This document shows, in pieces, positions 1-7,888 of a DNA stretch of 23,108 bases (position 1 is its first letter; each line of letters opens with the position of its first letter). The stretch spans positions 1 through 23,108 of the forward strand of contig DHNP01000018.1 in NCBI GenBank assembly GCA_002409585.1. Reading direction: 5' to 3'. A program made the position numbers and the translations under genes. The DNA is from Ruminococcaceae bacterium UBA5413 (lineage in GTDB: Bacteria; Bacillota; Clostridia; Oscillospirales; Acutalibacteraceae). Under the pieces are notes generated by a model. That model was not told where the DNA came from, ran no database searches, and saw only the letters and a list, made by a program, of their open reading frames with translations.

Positions 1-867
1 CCAACTTTTATTATAGAGCCAATTAAAAAAGTCATCAATAACAACGTTGTAAGCGCCTTGGACAGCGATAGCTGCGAAGTTATCGTCATGGGCCGCGGCG
101 TCGGTTTTCAGGCAAGGCCGGGCATGGATATCCCTCCGGACAGGATTCAGAAAATCTTTAAAATGGACGGTAAAAATTCCTCCGACCGCCTGCAGGAGCT
201 TTTAAAAGACATACCAATGGAGCATTTCCAGCTTTGTTCCGACATAATCGAATACGCGAAGGCAAAAATAGGTAAGAAACTTAACAAGAACATATACATA
301 ACCCTTACAGACCATGTTAACTTCGCCATTGAGCGCTACCGCCAGGGGATGAACTTTTCAAACCCGCTCCTCCATGAGGTGAAGCTGTTTTACAAAAACG
401 AGTTTGCGGTAGGCGAATATGCCCTGTCGTTGATAAACGAGCGCGTGGGGGCACTGCTGCCCGCAGATGAGGCGGCTTCCATCGCCCTTCATATTGTAAA
501 TGCGGAATATGATTCCAAAATAGATGAAATGACAAGCGTTACACGGCTTATAAGCAGTATTTTAAATATAGTTGAAAAGTATTTCAATATTCAAATCGAC
601 GAACAGTCACTCGACTTTGAAAGGTTCCTCACGCATTTAAAGTTTTTCGCTTTCCGCATTTTTAAGCACGAGACCATCGACGTCGAGGACAGCGGTTTCA
701 GGGAGCTCATAGAACAGCAGTTTGCACCTGAATACAGATGCAGCAAGAAAATCGCCGAGTTTATAGAAAAGAGATACCGCCTGCATGTGCAGGAAGAAGA
801 GCTCTACTACCTCGCGGTACATATCAAACGCGTAACACGCAAAAGCCCGGCGCGCGGCGGCGGTTAA
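1..867 (+). CDS. licT: LicT/BglG-family transcriptional antiterminator (5' end outside window)
   Basis: RNA-binding antiterminator that, when the sugar is present, binds a RAT hairpin in nascent mRNA and prevents formation of an overlapping terminator. The frame is open from base 1, and the residues read before the first in-frame TTG (base 58) already match the conserved LicT N-terminus (IKKVINNNVVS), so the true start lies at or just before the window edge. The order is CAT RNA-binding domain (about residues 1-60 of the visible frame), PRD1 and PRD2. The four conserved PRD histidines are visible: LTDHVNF and ALHIVNAE in PRD1, LTHLKFF and LAVHIKRV in PRD2. These are the sites phosphorylated by the PTS in this family. 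A matching RAT-terminator lies about 60 bases downstream, before the PTS transporter gene. The identity is clear; the exact sugar is not. Confidence 0.95.
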   Translation, partial: PTFIIEPIKKVINNNVVSALDSDSCEVIVMGRGVGFQARPGMDIPPDRIQKIFKMDGKNSSDRLQELLKDIPMEHFQLCSDIIEYAKAKIGKKLNKNIYITLTDHVNFAIERYRQGMNFSNPLLHEVKLFYKNEFAVGEYALSLINERVGALLPADEAASIALHIVNAEYDSKIDEMTSVTRLISSILNIVEKYFNIQIDEQSLDFERFLTHLKFFAFRIFKHETIDVEDSGFRELIEQQFAPEYRCSKKIAEFIEKRYRLHVQEEELYYLAVHIKRVTRKSPARGGG

Positions 868-925
868 GCCGCGCCGAAGCAGCAGCGGGTTTTAAGCCTG
901 GTAAAACTTAAAATATTTTTAATCA

Positions 926-956
926 GGGATTGTTATGGTTAAGTCCAGCAAGACCC
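926..956 (+). promoter_or_regulatory. RAT (ribonucleic antiterminator) site for LicT
   Basis: The stretch starting GGATTGTTATGG and running to CAGCAAGACCC closely matches the family RAT pattern (GGATTGTTA, a variable middle, then GCAAGACC or GCAAAACC). Its 3' third (948-956) is also the 5' arm of the terminator hairpin that follows, so LicT-stabilised RAT and the terminator exclude each other. It lies between licT and the EIIBC gene. The match is seen in the sequence; binding is inferred from the family. Confidence 0.88.
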
Positions 957-994
957 GTGCCGGCCTAAAAAGCCGGCGTGGGCCTTGCTTTTTT
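948..994 (+). terminator. Rho-independent terminator controlled by the RAT
   Basis: Long stem: GCAAG (948-952) pairs with CTTGC (984-988), CCC with GGG, two G-T wobbles, and GCCGGC (959-964) pairs with GCCGGC (972-977) around a CTAAAAA loop. The only mismatch is A953/C983. A run of six T (989-994) follows. Its 5' arm overlaps the RAT, giving a classic conditional terminator ahead of the PTS genes. Confidence 0.9.
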
Positions 995-1065
995 ATAAAA
1001 TTAATTTCGGATAAAATGTGCGCGCATTTTAGATATCATAATATTAAAAATTGGGGGAAAATTGT

Positions 1066-2562
1066 ATGGCAAGCAAATACGACGGGTTAGCACGGATAAT
1101 CATTCAAAACGTCGGCGGAAAGTCAAACGTAATCAGTCTGTCACACTGCATAACGAGGCTCAGGTTTAAACTTAAGGACGAATCAAAGGCAAACACGGAT
1201 ATCCTTAAAAACACCGACGGCATAGTCACTGTAATGCAAAGCGGAGGGCAGTACCAGATAGTTATCGGCAACCAGGTCGACGACGTCTTTGAAGCCGTCA
1301 ACAGGATAGGGAAATTCGGCGCCGACTCTGAGATTGTTGACGACGAAGGCAACGAAACCGGCACTTTTGTTCCGGAAAAGAAGATGTCGGCCGGCGCTGT
1401 ACTTATAGACGTTATTTCCGGAGTTTTTCACCCTGTCTTAGGCGTTTTGTCGGCCGCAGGCATTATAAAGGGTTTACTTGCTTTATTCGCGTTTTTCAAA
1501 CTTATAGATACTACAAGCGGAGCTTATATGACCTGGTACTCTGTTGCGGACGGCTTCTTCTACTTCCTTCCTATAATACTCGGTTACACGTCGGCGGAAA
1601 AATTCAAATCAAATAAATTTATAGGCATGGCCGTAGGGGCTTCGCTCTGCTACCCCGACATGGTGAACCTGGTAACCGGCAAAGCGATAGGCACTGCATT
1701 TGCGGGTACAATTTTCCAGGTGAGCTATTACGCTACATTTTTCGGTATTCCGATACTCATACCTGACAGCAAGTACCCTTCCACCGTCGTACCAATCATA
1801 CTCGCAGTATTTGTCGCGTCAAAACTTGAGCATATGTGGAAGAAGGTTATACCTGACGTCATAAAACTGTTTATAGTTCCTGTACTGACGCTCGGCATCA
1901 TCGTCCCGCTGACGTACCTTGTCATAGGACCTGTCGCACAGGTTTTGTGCTCGCTCATAGGCGCGGCTTTCAAAGCAATGTACAACCTGCCTGTAGTCGG
2001 AGGCTTGGTTGCCGGTTTGATTTTGGGCGCGATATGGCAGGTGCTCGTTATCTTCGGTCTGCACTGGGGCCTTGTTCCGCTCTGCATGATAAACTATTCC
2101 TCGTTAGGCTACGACTTTATTCTTTCGCCATATTTTGCCGCATCCTTTGCACAGACTATGGTAGTGCTCGCTATCTACCTCAAAACAAAGGACAGCAAGC
2201 TTAAGCGCATAGCCCTGCCGGCTTTTATTTCCGGGATTTTCGGCGTGACCGAGCCGTGCATTTACGGTGTGACGCTGCCTAAGAAAAAGCCTTTTGTCAT
2301 CTCATGCATAGCCGCTTCCATAGGCGGCGGCATCATAGGCTTTGCAGGAGTAAAAAGCTACATGATGGGCGGCTTAGGCCTCTTTGGCCTTCCAAGTTAC
2401 ATTGACGCGAAAACCAACAGTGCCTACAGCATGTACTGGGTAATAATCGGCACACTCGTCGCCATGGTTATCGCTTTTGTTATGACATTCCTTACATACC
2501 ACGATGAACCGGTACCTGCAGGGAATAAAAAAGAGGAAACGCTGCAGAAGCAAGTTGGCTGA
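1066..2562 (+). CDS. bglP: PTS beta-glucoside-specific EIIBC component
   Basis: Membrane sugar permease that phosphorylates a beta-glucoside (cellobiose, salicin or arbutin class) at C6 during import. The 498-aa protein has an N-terminal EIIB domain with phospho-cysteine C28 in SLSHCITRLRF. It continues into a multi-spanning EIIC domain from about residue 105 onward, with the family motif GVTEPCIYGVTLP. Many BglP proteins carry a fused EIIA at the C-terminus; this one ends soon after EIIC, and EIIA is the next gene. ATG at 1066 is preferred over the upstream in-frame TTG at 1051 because a GGGGG ribosome binding site lies about 8 bases before it and because the EIIB domain begins there. Expression should depend on the RAT-terminator upstream. 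Substrate is inferred from the downstream GH1 enzyme. Confidence 0.93.
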   Translation: MASKYDGLARIIIQNVGGKSNVISLSHCITRLRFKLKDESKANTDILKNTDGIVTVMQSGGQYQIVIGNQVDDVFEAVNRIGKFGADSEIVDDEGNETGTFVPEKKMSAGAVLIDVISGVFHPVLGVLSAAGIIKGLLALFAFFKLIDTTSGAYMTWYSVADGFFYFLPIILGYTSAEKFKSNKFIGMAVGASLCYPDMVNLVTGKAIGTAFAGTIFQVSYYATFFGIPILIPDSKYPSTVVPIILAVFVASKLEHMWKKVIPDVIKLFIVPVLTLGIIVPLTYLVIGPVAQVLCSLIGAAFKAMYNLPVVGGLVAGLILGAIWQVLVIFGLHWGLVPLCMINYSSLGYDFILSPYFAASFAQTMVVLAIYLKTKDSKLKRIALPAFISGIFGVTEPCIYGVTLPKKKPFVISCIAASIGGGIIGFAGVKSYMMGGLGLFGLPSYIDAKTNSAYSMYWVIIGTLVAMVIAFVMTFLTYHDEPVPAGNKKEETLQKQVG

Positions 2563-2626
2563 CCCTTACTGACATCATACAGTACTTCATATTACAGCTG
2601 CTTTGGGAAAGGTCGAAATAAAAACT

Positions 2627-3124
2627 ATGTTTTTTAAAAATAAAAAGAAGGAAAAAACAAAAAAGAAAACCGCCGGCATAATTTTTGCCGCGCAAAGCGG
2701 AAAAGTCATACCCGTTACGCAGGTTAACGACAAAGTATTTTCCCAAAAAGTGCTTGGCGACGGCGTCGCCATCAAACCGGAGTCAGGCGCCGTCGTTTCA
2801 CCTGTCGGAGGCGAAGTCGTCACCGTTGCCGACACGCTTCACGCCTACGGCATAAAAACCGACGACGGGCTTGAGGTGCTCATACATATCGGCGTAAACA
2901 CGGTTGACCTGAACGGAGAGGGCTTTTGCAGCCGGGTAAGTGAAGGCAATAGACTCAGCGCCGGCGACCCCCTGTGCTACGTTGACCTCGGCCTTTTGAA
3001 AAGCAGGGGCTATGATACTGACATTATTATTTTAGTTACAAACCTTGAGCCAGGCGCCATGACGGCACACTGCGGCATAAATGCCACAGCCGGGCGGACA
3101 TGCGTTATAGAGTACCATATGTAA
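2627..3124 (+). CDS. PTS EIIA component, glucose/beta-glucoside (Crr-like) type
   Basis: Soluble 165-aa phosphocarrier that passes phosphate from HPr to the EIIB cysteine of the neighbouring EIIBC. Two active-site histidines are visible: H72 (TLHAYG) and the phosphorylated H87 in VLIHIGVNTVDLNGEGF, typical of the EIIA-Glc family. The N-terminus has a strongly basic lysine-rich leader (about residues 4-15) before the domain, whose function is unknown. An in-frame TTG at 2603 exists, but ATG 2627 fits the family N-terminus better; the Shine-Dalgarno (AAAGG) is 14-15 bases away and weak. It lies 64 bases after EIIBC in the same operon. It may also serve other EIIBC proteins lacking their own EIIA. 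Confidence 0.92.
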   Translation: MFFKNKKKEKTKKKTAGIIFAAQSGKVIPVTQVNDKVFSQKVLGDGVAIKPESGAVVSPVGGEVVTVADTLHAYGIKTDDGLEVLIHIGVNTVDLNGEGFCSRVSEGNRLSAGDPLCYVDLGLLKSRGYDTDIIILVTNLEPGAMTAHCGINATAGRTCVIEYHM

Positions 3125-3165
3125 ACATGACGCGTTTTAAAATATATTTACAGGAGGAATACTGA

Positions 3166-4599
3166 ATGGAAACAGATATTTTCCCTAACGGTTTCCTTTG
3201 GGGAGGCGCTACGGCCGCAAATCAAATTGAAGGCGCGTGGAACCTCGGCGGGAAAGGCCAAAGCATTATGGACCATATAACCGGCGGCAGCAAAACCACG
3301 CGGCGGCGTATAACTCCGGAGCTTGAGGAAAACGCGTTTTATCCAAACCATGAAGCCATTGATTTTTACCACCACTATAAGGAAGATATAAAGCTTTTTG
3401 CCGAAATGGGTTTTAAAACCTACCGTATGTCAATAGCCTGGAGCCGTATATTTCCGCGAGGCGACGAAACTGAACCGGACGAAAACGGGCTTGAGTTCTA
3501 CGACCGCGTATTTGACGAACTGCATAAGTACGGTATAGAACCGCTCGTGACGCTTTCCCACTATGAACTGCCCATGTGTTTATGCAAAGAATACGGTGGC
3601 TGGCGCAACAGGAAACTTATAGATTTCTTCCAGCACTACGCCGAAACAGTCTTCCGCCGTTACCGCAGCAAAGTCCGGTATTGGCTTACTTTTAATGAAA
3701 TAAACTGCCTGACGACCGAGTTCGGCGGATACTTCGGCGGCGGGATGCTGCCGTCACCAGGCGAAAACAGCGAACCCGCACGGTACCAGGCGCTGCACAA
3801 CCAGTTAGTCGCAAGCGCAAAAACCGTGCAGTCCGGCCATGCCGTAAACCCTGACTTTAAAATCGGCTGCATGATATGCTACATGGCCGTGTATCCGCTT
3901 ACGTGCTCACCCGACGACATACTGCTTGCACAATCGTTTGACCAAATGCACAACTGCCTTGCCGGTGACGTACACGTACGCGGCGAGTACCCTTCGTACG
4001 CGGAAAGCTACTTTAAAAAGCACGGTATAACTCTTGATATGCCTCCTGAAGATATACAGACACTTAAAAACGGTACTGTTGATTACTATACATTCAGCTA
4101 TTACGCCTCAAACTGCATAACAGCAAAAGCTGGCGAAGGGCAAAAAATCAGCGGGAACATAATGGGCGGCTGTAAAAACCCATACCTTAAAGCAAGCCAG
4201 TGGGGCTGGCAGATAGATGCAAAAGGACTCCGCTATGTACTAAAAAAAGTTTACGACCGATACCGCATACCGATTATGGTAGTTGAAAACGGCCTCGGCG
4301 CGGCAGATACCGTTGAAAACGACGGAAGCGTACACGACCAGTACAGGATAGAATACCTGCGGCTGCATATAGAGCAAATGCGCGAGGCTGTGCGCGACGG
4401 CGTTGACCTGCGCGGATATACTTCATGGGGGCCGATAGACCTTATAAGCGCCTCTACCGGGGAAATGGCCAAGCGTTACGGCTTTATATATGTAGATAAG
4501 CATGACGACGGAAGCGGCAGCCTTTCACGCAGCCGCAAGGACTCGTTTTACTGGTACAAAAAAGTCATAGGCAGCAACGGCGCGGACCTGTCTGACTGA
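3166..4599 (+). CDS. bglA: 6-phospho-beta-glucosidase, glycoside hydrolase family 1
   Basis: Cytoplasmic enzyme that hydrolyses the 6-phospho-beta-glucosides delivered by the PTS to glucose-6-phosphate plus glucose or aglycone. The 477-aa length fits a complete GH1 barrel. The acid/base glutamate is E178 in TFNEIN and the nucleophile is E374 in VVENGLG. Near the C-terminus, SASTGEMAKRYGFIYVD carries the Ser/Lys/Tyr phosphate-recognition pattern that separates 6-phospho-glucosidases from plain glucosidases. A strong AGGAGG (3152-3157) precedes the ATG. It is the last clear gene of the licT-EIIBC-EIIA operon, 41 bases after EIIA. Aryl-glucoside versus cellobiose preference cannot be read from the sequence. 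Confidence 0.95.
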   Translation: METDIFPNGFLWGGATAANQIEGAWNLGGKGQSIMDHITGGSKTTRRRITPELEENAFYPNHEAIDFYHHYKEDIKLFAEMGFKTYRMSIAWSRIFPRGDETEPDENGLEFYDRVFDELHKYGIEPLVTLSHYELPMCLCKEYGGWRNRKLIDFFQHYAETVFRRYRSKVRYWLTFNEINCLTTEFGGYFGGGMLPSPGENSEPARYQALHNQLVASAKTVQSGHAVNPDFKIGCMICYMAVYPLTCSPDDILLAQSFDQMHNCLAGDVHVRGEYPSYAESYFKKHGITLDMPPEDIQTLKNGTVDYYTFSYYASNCITAKAGEGQKISGNIMGGCKNPYLKASQWGWQIDAKGLRYVLKKVYDRYRIPIMVVENGLGAADTVENDGSVHDQYRIEYLRLHIEQMREAVRDGVDLRGYTSWGPIDLISASTGEMAKRYGFIYVDKHDDGSGSLSRSRKDSFYWYKKVIGSNGADLSD

Positions 4600-4801
4600 A
4601 AAAGAAGCAGTACGCGGAACACACGCAAACACCGCGGCTGCCTGTTAAGGAGGCCCAAAAGTAAAAACCGCAGGCCTTCATCGCATGCAGCGTAAAAAGC
4701 GGCTTTAAACACCCTGCCACTTTTTTGGGCCTTGCCGCCCAAAAAGGCGGCCGCCTTACTGTCTGCACCAGCGGGGACAGCAGAAACTTCACGGCAGAAT
4801 C
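4600..4801 (+). repeat. Structured intergenic region with inverted repeats after bglA
   Basis: No gene is seen here. GGCCCAAAAGT (4652-4662) is complementary to the segment from ACTTTTTT to GGGCC (4719-4731), apart from two extra T. Just after it, GCCGCC (4734-4739) pairs with GGCGGC (4746-4751) around a CAAAAA loop. Neither hairpin is followed by a clean T-run, so transcription may end here imperfectly, or the RNA may be folded for stability. The two parts are directly visible; any role is inference. Confidence 0.4.
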
Positions 4802-4819
4802 TTTGAAAATATTTTCAAA
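4802..4819. promoter_or_regulatory. Perfect 18-bp palindrome, candidate operator for the esterase gene
   Basis: TTTGAAAATATTTTCAAA is an exact palindrome 43 bases before the esterase start. TTGAAA within it could act as a -35 element, with a poor -10 (TTAATT, 4826-4831) 17 bases on, so a bound repressor would block the promoter. It does not resemble the TCTAAAACG sites near the LacI gene. The palindrome is certain; regulatory function is inferred. Confidence 0.45.
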
Positions 4820-4862
4820 AAACTCTTAATTGTACGCTGTTAGAACAGAGGAGAATTACTAT

Positions 4863-6608
4863 ATGAAAAAACTTGTAGTGTATTTACTTAGTATAATAAT
4901 ATGTTTATCTATTTTTAAAGGATGCGTCAACTCAAACGGAACCAAAAACTCATCTGAAGGTTCTGCATCTTCACAATCATCACAGGGTTCCACGGACAAC
5001 ACCATACGCGAAACGTCATTTGGACCGGTACAGGGCTATAAAGACAATAAAAGCAATGTTTACATTTGGAAAGGAATTCCTTATGCAAAAGCGCCGGTAG
5101 GTAACTTACGCTGGAAAGCACCGCAAGATCCGGATAAATGGACGAAAACATACGACGCGACAAAGTCAGGACAGATAGGCATACAATATACCAGCGGAAA
5201 AACCGTAGGCAGTGAAGACTGCTTAAATTTAGATGTCTACAGTCCTGATACCGAAGATAAGGATTTGCCGGTTATTGTTTACATACACGGCGGCAATAAC
5301 CAAACCGGCCAGTCGTCGGAAATCGACGGCAGGACTTTGGCGAACGATTCGAAATGCATCTTCGTCTCATTAAATTATAGGCTTGGAGTCCTTGGCTTTA
5401 ACTGTTTGCCGGCGCTTAGAACAGGTAACTCAGAGGAGGACTCCGGCAACTACTCTTTATTGGATATTGCCAAAGCGTTGGATTGGGTTAAGTCAAATAT
5501 TTCCGTCTTCGGCGGAAATGCCGACAATATAACGGTTTCTGGTTTTTCAGCAGGCGGGCGCGATGTTATGGCTATGTTAATCTCGCCTATCTTTAAAGGA
5601 AAATTCAATAAGGCGATTTCATTCAGCGGCGGCATGACAACGTCGGATATATCCGACAGTACTGCGGTAATCGCAAAGGCTTTGGCTCCTTTTGTCGTAG
5701 AGGATAAAGTAAAGGCAACAACCAACGAGGCCGCAGAGTGGCTGCAGTCAAGCGATGAATCAGTCAAAACATACCTTTACGGCCTTTCCGCAGAACGTTT
5801 GACAACTGTAATGCAAAACGCCGGAATACGTATGAGTGCCTTCCCGCATCTTTTTAGAGACGGAACGGTTTTGCCTAAAGAAGGGTTCGACACTAAAAAT
5901 TATAATTCCGTTGATCTTTTGATGCTTACAGGCACTTCCGAATTCTCGTTATTTGCAGCTGGTGATCCGTATTTTTCAGCTTCTTATAAAGATGGCACCC
6001 TGTTCACCAATTCTACAAAACACAGCGAATACCTTTTTGCCAAAAAATACGGCAGCCTGCTTTACGAGTTATTTAACGCACAGGAATCAGCCCAGAAAAT
6101 GTGCAGTAATTATAAAGCAAAAATTTATAACTGTACCGTAACATACGGGGAAAATGCTTCTGTTGTAGGAACAGCGATGGCAAATTTCGGTGCTTTCCAC
6201 GGTGTTTTTGTTCCATTGATAGATAAGAATAATGCAACATATCAAAAAATGTTTGCCGACGGTTATTCTACCAAAGGGGTACAAAGTTTAGGAAAGCAGT
6301 TACGGGAATATATTAAAAACTTCCTTTATAACGGAGATCCTAACGGGGAATCCCTAACAGAATGGAAGTCTTTCTCCGCCGCTGATTACGGGCAGACACT
6401 TGTTTTAGATGCCGATAAAAATAACGCGGCCGTCAAGATGGAAGACCGTTCAATCTCCTACGATGACGTACTAAAACAAATGGAACAGGATACAACAATT
6501 TCAGAGGCAAGTAAATCCGAATTAATTAAAAAAGTATTAAACGGCCGTTGGTTCAGCAGTACTTTAGACAAACATTTTGAGAATTCCAACCTGTGGCAAG
6601 ACAAATAA
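4863..6608 (+). CDS. Lipoprotein type-B carboxylesterase
   Basis: Alpha/beta-hydrolase of the carboxylesterase type-B family, 581 aa, probably anchored on the outside of the membrane. The signal peptide ends at C21 (LSIFKGC, a loose lipobox), followed by a Ser/Gly/Asn-rich linker. The family landmarks run in order: GIPYAKAPVGNLRW, SEDCLNLDVYSP, oxyanion hole IHGGNN, catalytic Ser229 in GFSAGG, Glu360 in GTSEFS and His446 in GAFHG. The usual GESAGG elbow has Phe in place of Glu. The start is the ATG after GAGGAG; an upstream TTG (4830) would add residues before the signal peptide. The gene is clearly more AT-rich than its neighbours (one sampled 60-base line is 40% GC), hinting at acquisition. 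The substrate is unknown; ester groups on plant glycans or phenolics are plausible from context. Confidence 0.85.
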   Translation: MKKLVVYLLSIIICLSIFKGCVNSNGTKNSSEGSASSQSSQGSTDNTIRETSFGPVQGYKDNKSNVYIWKGIPYAKAPVGNLRWKAPQDPDKWTKTYDATKSGQIGIQYTSGKTVGSEDCLNLDVYSPDTEDKDLPVIVYIHGGNNQTGQSSEIDGRTLANDSKCIFVSLNYRLGVLGFNCLPALRTGNSEEDSGNYSLLDIAKALDWVKSNISVFGGNADNITVSGFSAGGRDVMAMLISPIFKGKFNKAISFSGGMTTSDISDSTAVIAKALAPFVVEDKVKATTNEAAEWLQSSDESVKTYLYGLSAERLTTVMQNAGIRMSAFPHLFRDGTVLPKEGFDTKNYNSVDLLMLTGTSEFSLFAAGDPYFSASYKDGTLFTNSTKHSEYLFAKKYGSLLYELFNAQESAQKMCSNYKAKIYNCTVTYGENASVVGTAMANFGAFHGVFVPLIDKNNATYQKMFADGYSTKGVQSLGKQLREYIKNFLYNGDPNGESLTEWKSFSAADYGQTLVLDADKNNAAVKMEDRSISYDDVLKQMEQDTTISEASKSELIKKVLNGRWFSSTLDKHFENSNLWQDK

Positions 6609-6642
6609 TAATATTGGGTGAATTTTCATTAGCCCGGCAATC

Positions 6643-6682
6643 AAAAGGCCTGCTTTTTGTGTAATCAAATTGCAGGCCTTTT
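6643..6682. terminator. Bidirectional terminator between convergent genes
   Basis: AAAAGGCCTGC (6643-6653) pairs perfectly with GCAGGCCTTTT (6672-6682). It carries A-run and T-run on both sides, so it can end the esterase transcript and the opposing mutarotase transcript. Confidence 0.85.
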
Positions 6683-6702
6683 ACCTTTTTATAATTTAAA
6701 CT

Positions 6703-7761
6703 TCACACTGCAGAGAACCTGTAGACGGTCTCCGACCGGAACCTATTCCCCGGTTTTAGATTTTCATATGGAAACGACGGATGATGCACCGAGTCGGGGA
6801 AAAACTGCGTCTCAAGGCATACGGCACAGTGCGGCTTTAACGGTTTGCCTCCAACACCCAATGTTCCTGCGGGAAAGCTGTTGGCCGTATAAAGCTGCAT
6901 GCCGGGCATATCCGTGAAAACCTGCATCACCCTGCCGCTCTCTTTATCCGTGATTTCCGCCGCTTTCCTCACACGCCCGTAAGTACCCTTAAGCACGTAA
7001 TTAACGTCATATCCGCCGCACGCTTTCAGTAAATATTCGTCTGCCGAGATGCCGCCTCCAATGGCTTTATATGTACTGAAGTCGTAAGGCGTGCCCCCAA
7101 CGGGCATGAGTTTTCCCGTAGGTATAAGGCCGCTTCCGGCCTCCGTTATATAGTCCGCATATATCTTTGCCTCAAGCGGGCAGATGCTTTTGCCTTCGCT
7201 GCCGGTAATATTAAAATAAGAATGGTTTGTAGGGTTAAACGGCGTTTCGGCGTCGGTCTCCGCTTCATAGCTTATGGAAAGCTCGTTGCCGTCCGTAAGC
7301 CTGTACGTAACATAGACCTTAACACAGCCTGGCAGACGGCTTTCGCCCCTGTCAAAATAGTAGAATGTGACCGCCTGCGAGCCACAGCTTTCTTCACGCG
7401 AGACAGCACGCCAATTTTTGCTTTGGTACCCGCCCGGCGCACTGTGCAGGGAGTTTTCGCCGTCGTTTTTATTCATGCGGTAAACGGCGCCGCCGACTTC
7501 CACCTCAGCTTTTGCAATGCGGTTAGCGAAACGGCCGATTACCGCCCCGAAAACATCTTCGCCTTTTTCATATTCAGAAAGTGTGCGATGCCCAAGCACC
7601 ACGTTTTCCGGTTTACCGTACCTGTCAGGCACGTAGAGCCTCGCGAGCCTGCAGCCGTAAGTCATTATAACGGCCTCCATGCCGTTTTTGTTCCTTAAAA
7701 CGTAAGACGTTACCACCCCGCCGCCGGCAAGGCATCCAACGGTTTTCTTTTCGATACTCAT
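6703..7761 (-). CDS. galM: Aldose 1-epimerase (mutarotase)
   Basis: Interconverts alpha and beta anomers of aldoses such as glucose, supplying the anomer needed by kinases. The 352-aa protein shows the GalM family motifs: GRFANRIA, the catalytic histidine region NPTNHSYFNI, and the catalytic base in CLETQFFPDS (about E317). ATG start with a weak ribosome binding site (GAAGG). It lies 128 bases after the ABC permease gene on the same strand but is separated from it by a good terminator, so it depends on read-through or its own promoter, which I cannot pick out. Next to a cellobiose phosphorylase system it would act on the glucose released by phosphorolysis. Confidence 0.93.
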   Translation of the reverse strand: MSIEKKTVGCLAGGGVVTSYVLRNKNGMEAVIMTYGCRLARLYVPDRYGKPENVVLGHRTLSEYEKGEDVFGAVIGRFANRIAKAEVEVGGAVYRMNKNDGENSLHSAPGGYQSKNWRAVSREESCGSQAVTFYYFDRGESRLPGCVKVYVTYRLTDGNELSISYEAETDAETPFNPTNHSYFNITGSEGKSICPLEAKIYADYITEAGSGLIPTGKLMPVGGTPYDFSTYKAIGGGISADEYLLKACGGYDVNYVLKGTYGRVRKAAEITDKESGRVMQVFTDMPGMQLYTANSFPAGTLGVGGKPLKPHCAVCLETQFFPDSVHHPSFPYENLKPGNRFRSETVYRFSAV

Positions 7762-7791
7762 ATCAACAGCGCCTTCATTTATGCCTTTTTA

Positions 7792-7826
7792 TTAAAAAAC
7801 CGGGACAGGACAAAGCTCCTATCCCG
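7792..7826 (-). terminator. Intrinsic terminator after the ABC permease genes
   Basis: Read on the minus strand, CGGGATAGGA pairs over ten positions (one wobble) with TCCTGTCCCG around GCTTTG and is followed by GTTTTTTAA. It separates the transporter genes from galM. Confidence 0.88.
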
Positions 7827-7888
7827 TTAAATGTAATAAAAGAGGATATGTTGAAAAAGTTTTTACCCTTTTATCTTTTTTACGCGCC

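Noticed and set aside
7222..7698. 158-aa open frame on the plus strand inside galM
   Set aside because: Antisense to a complete mutarotase with all motifs; no start signals.
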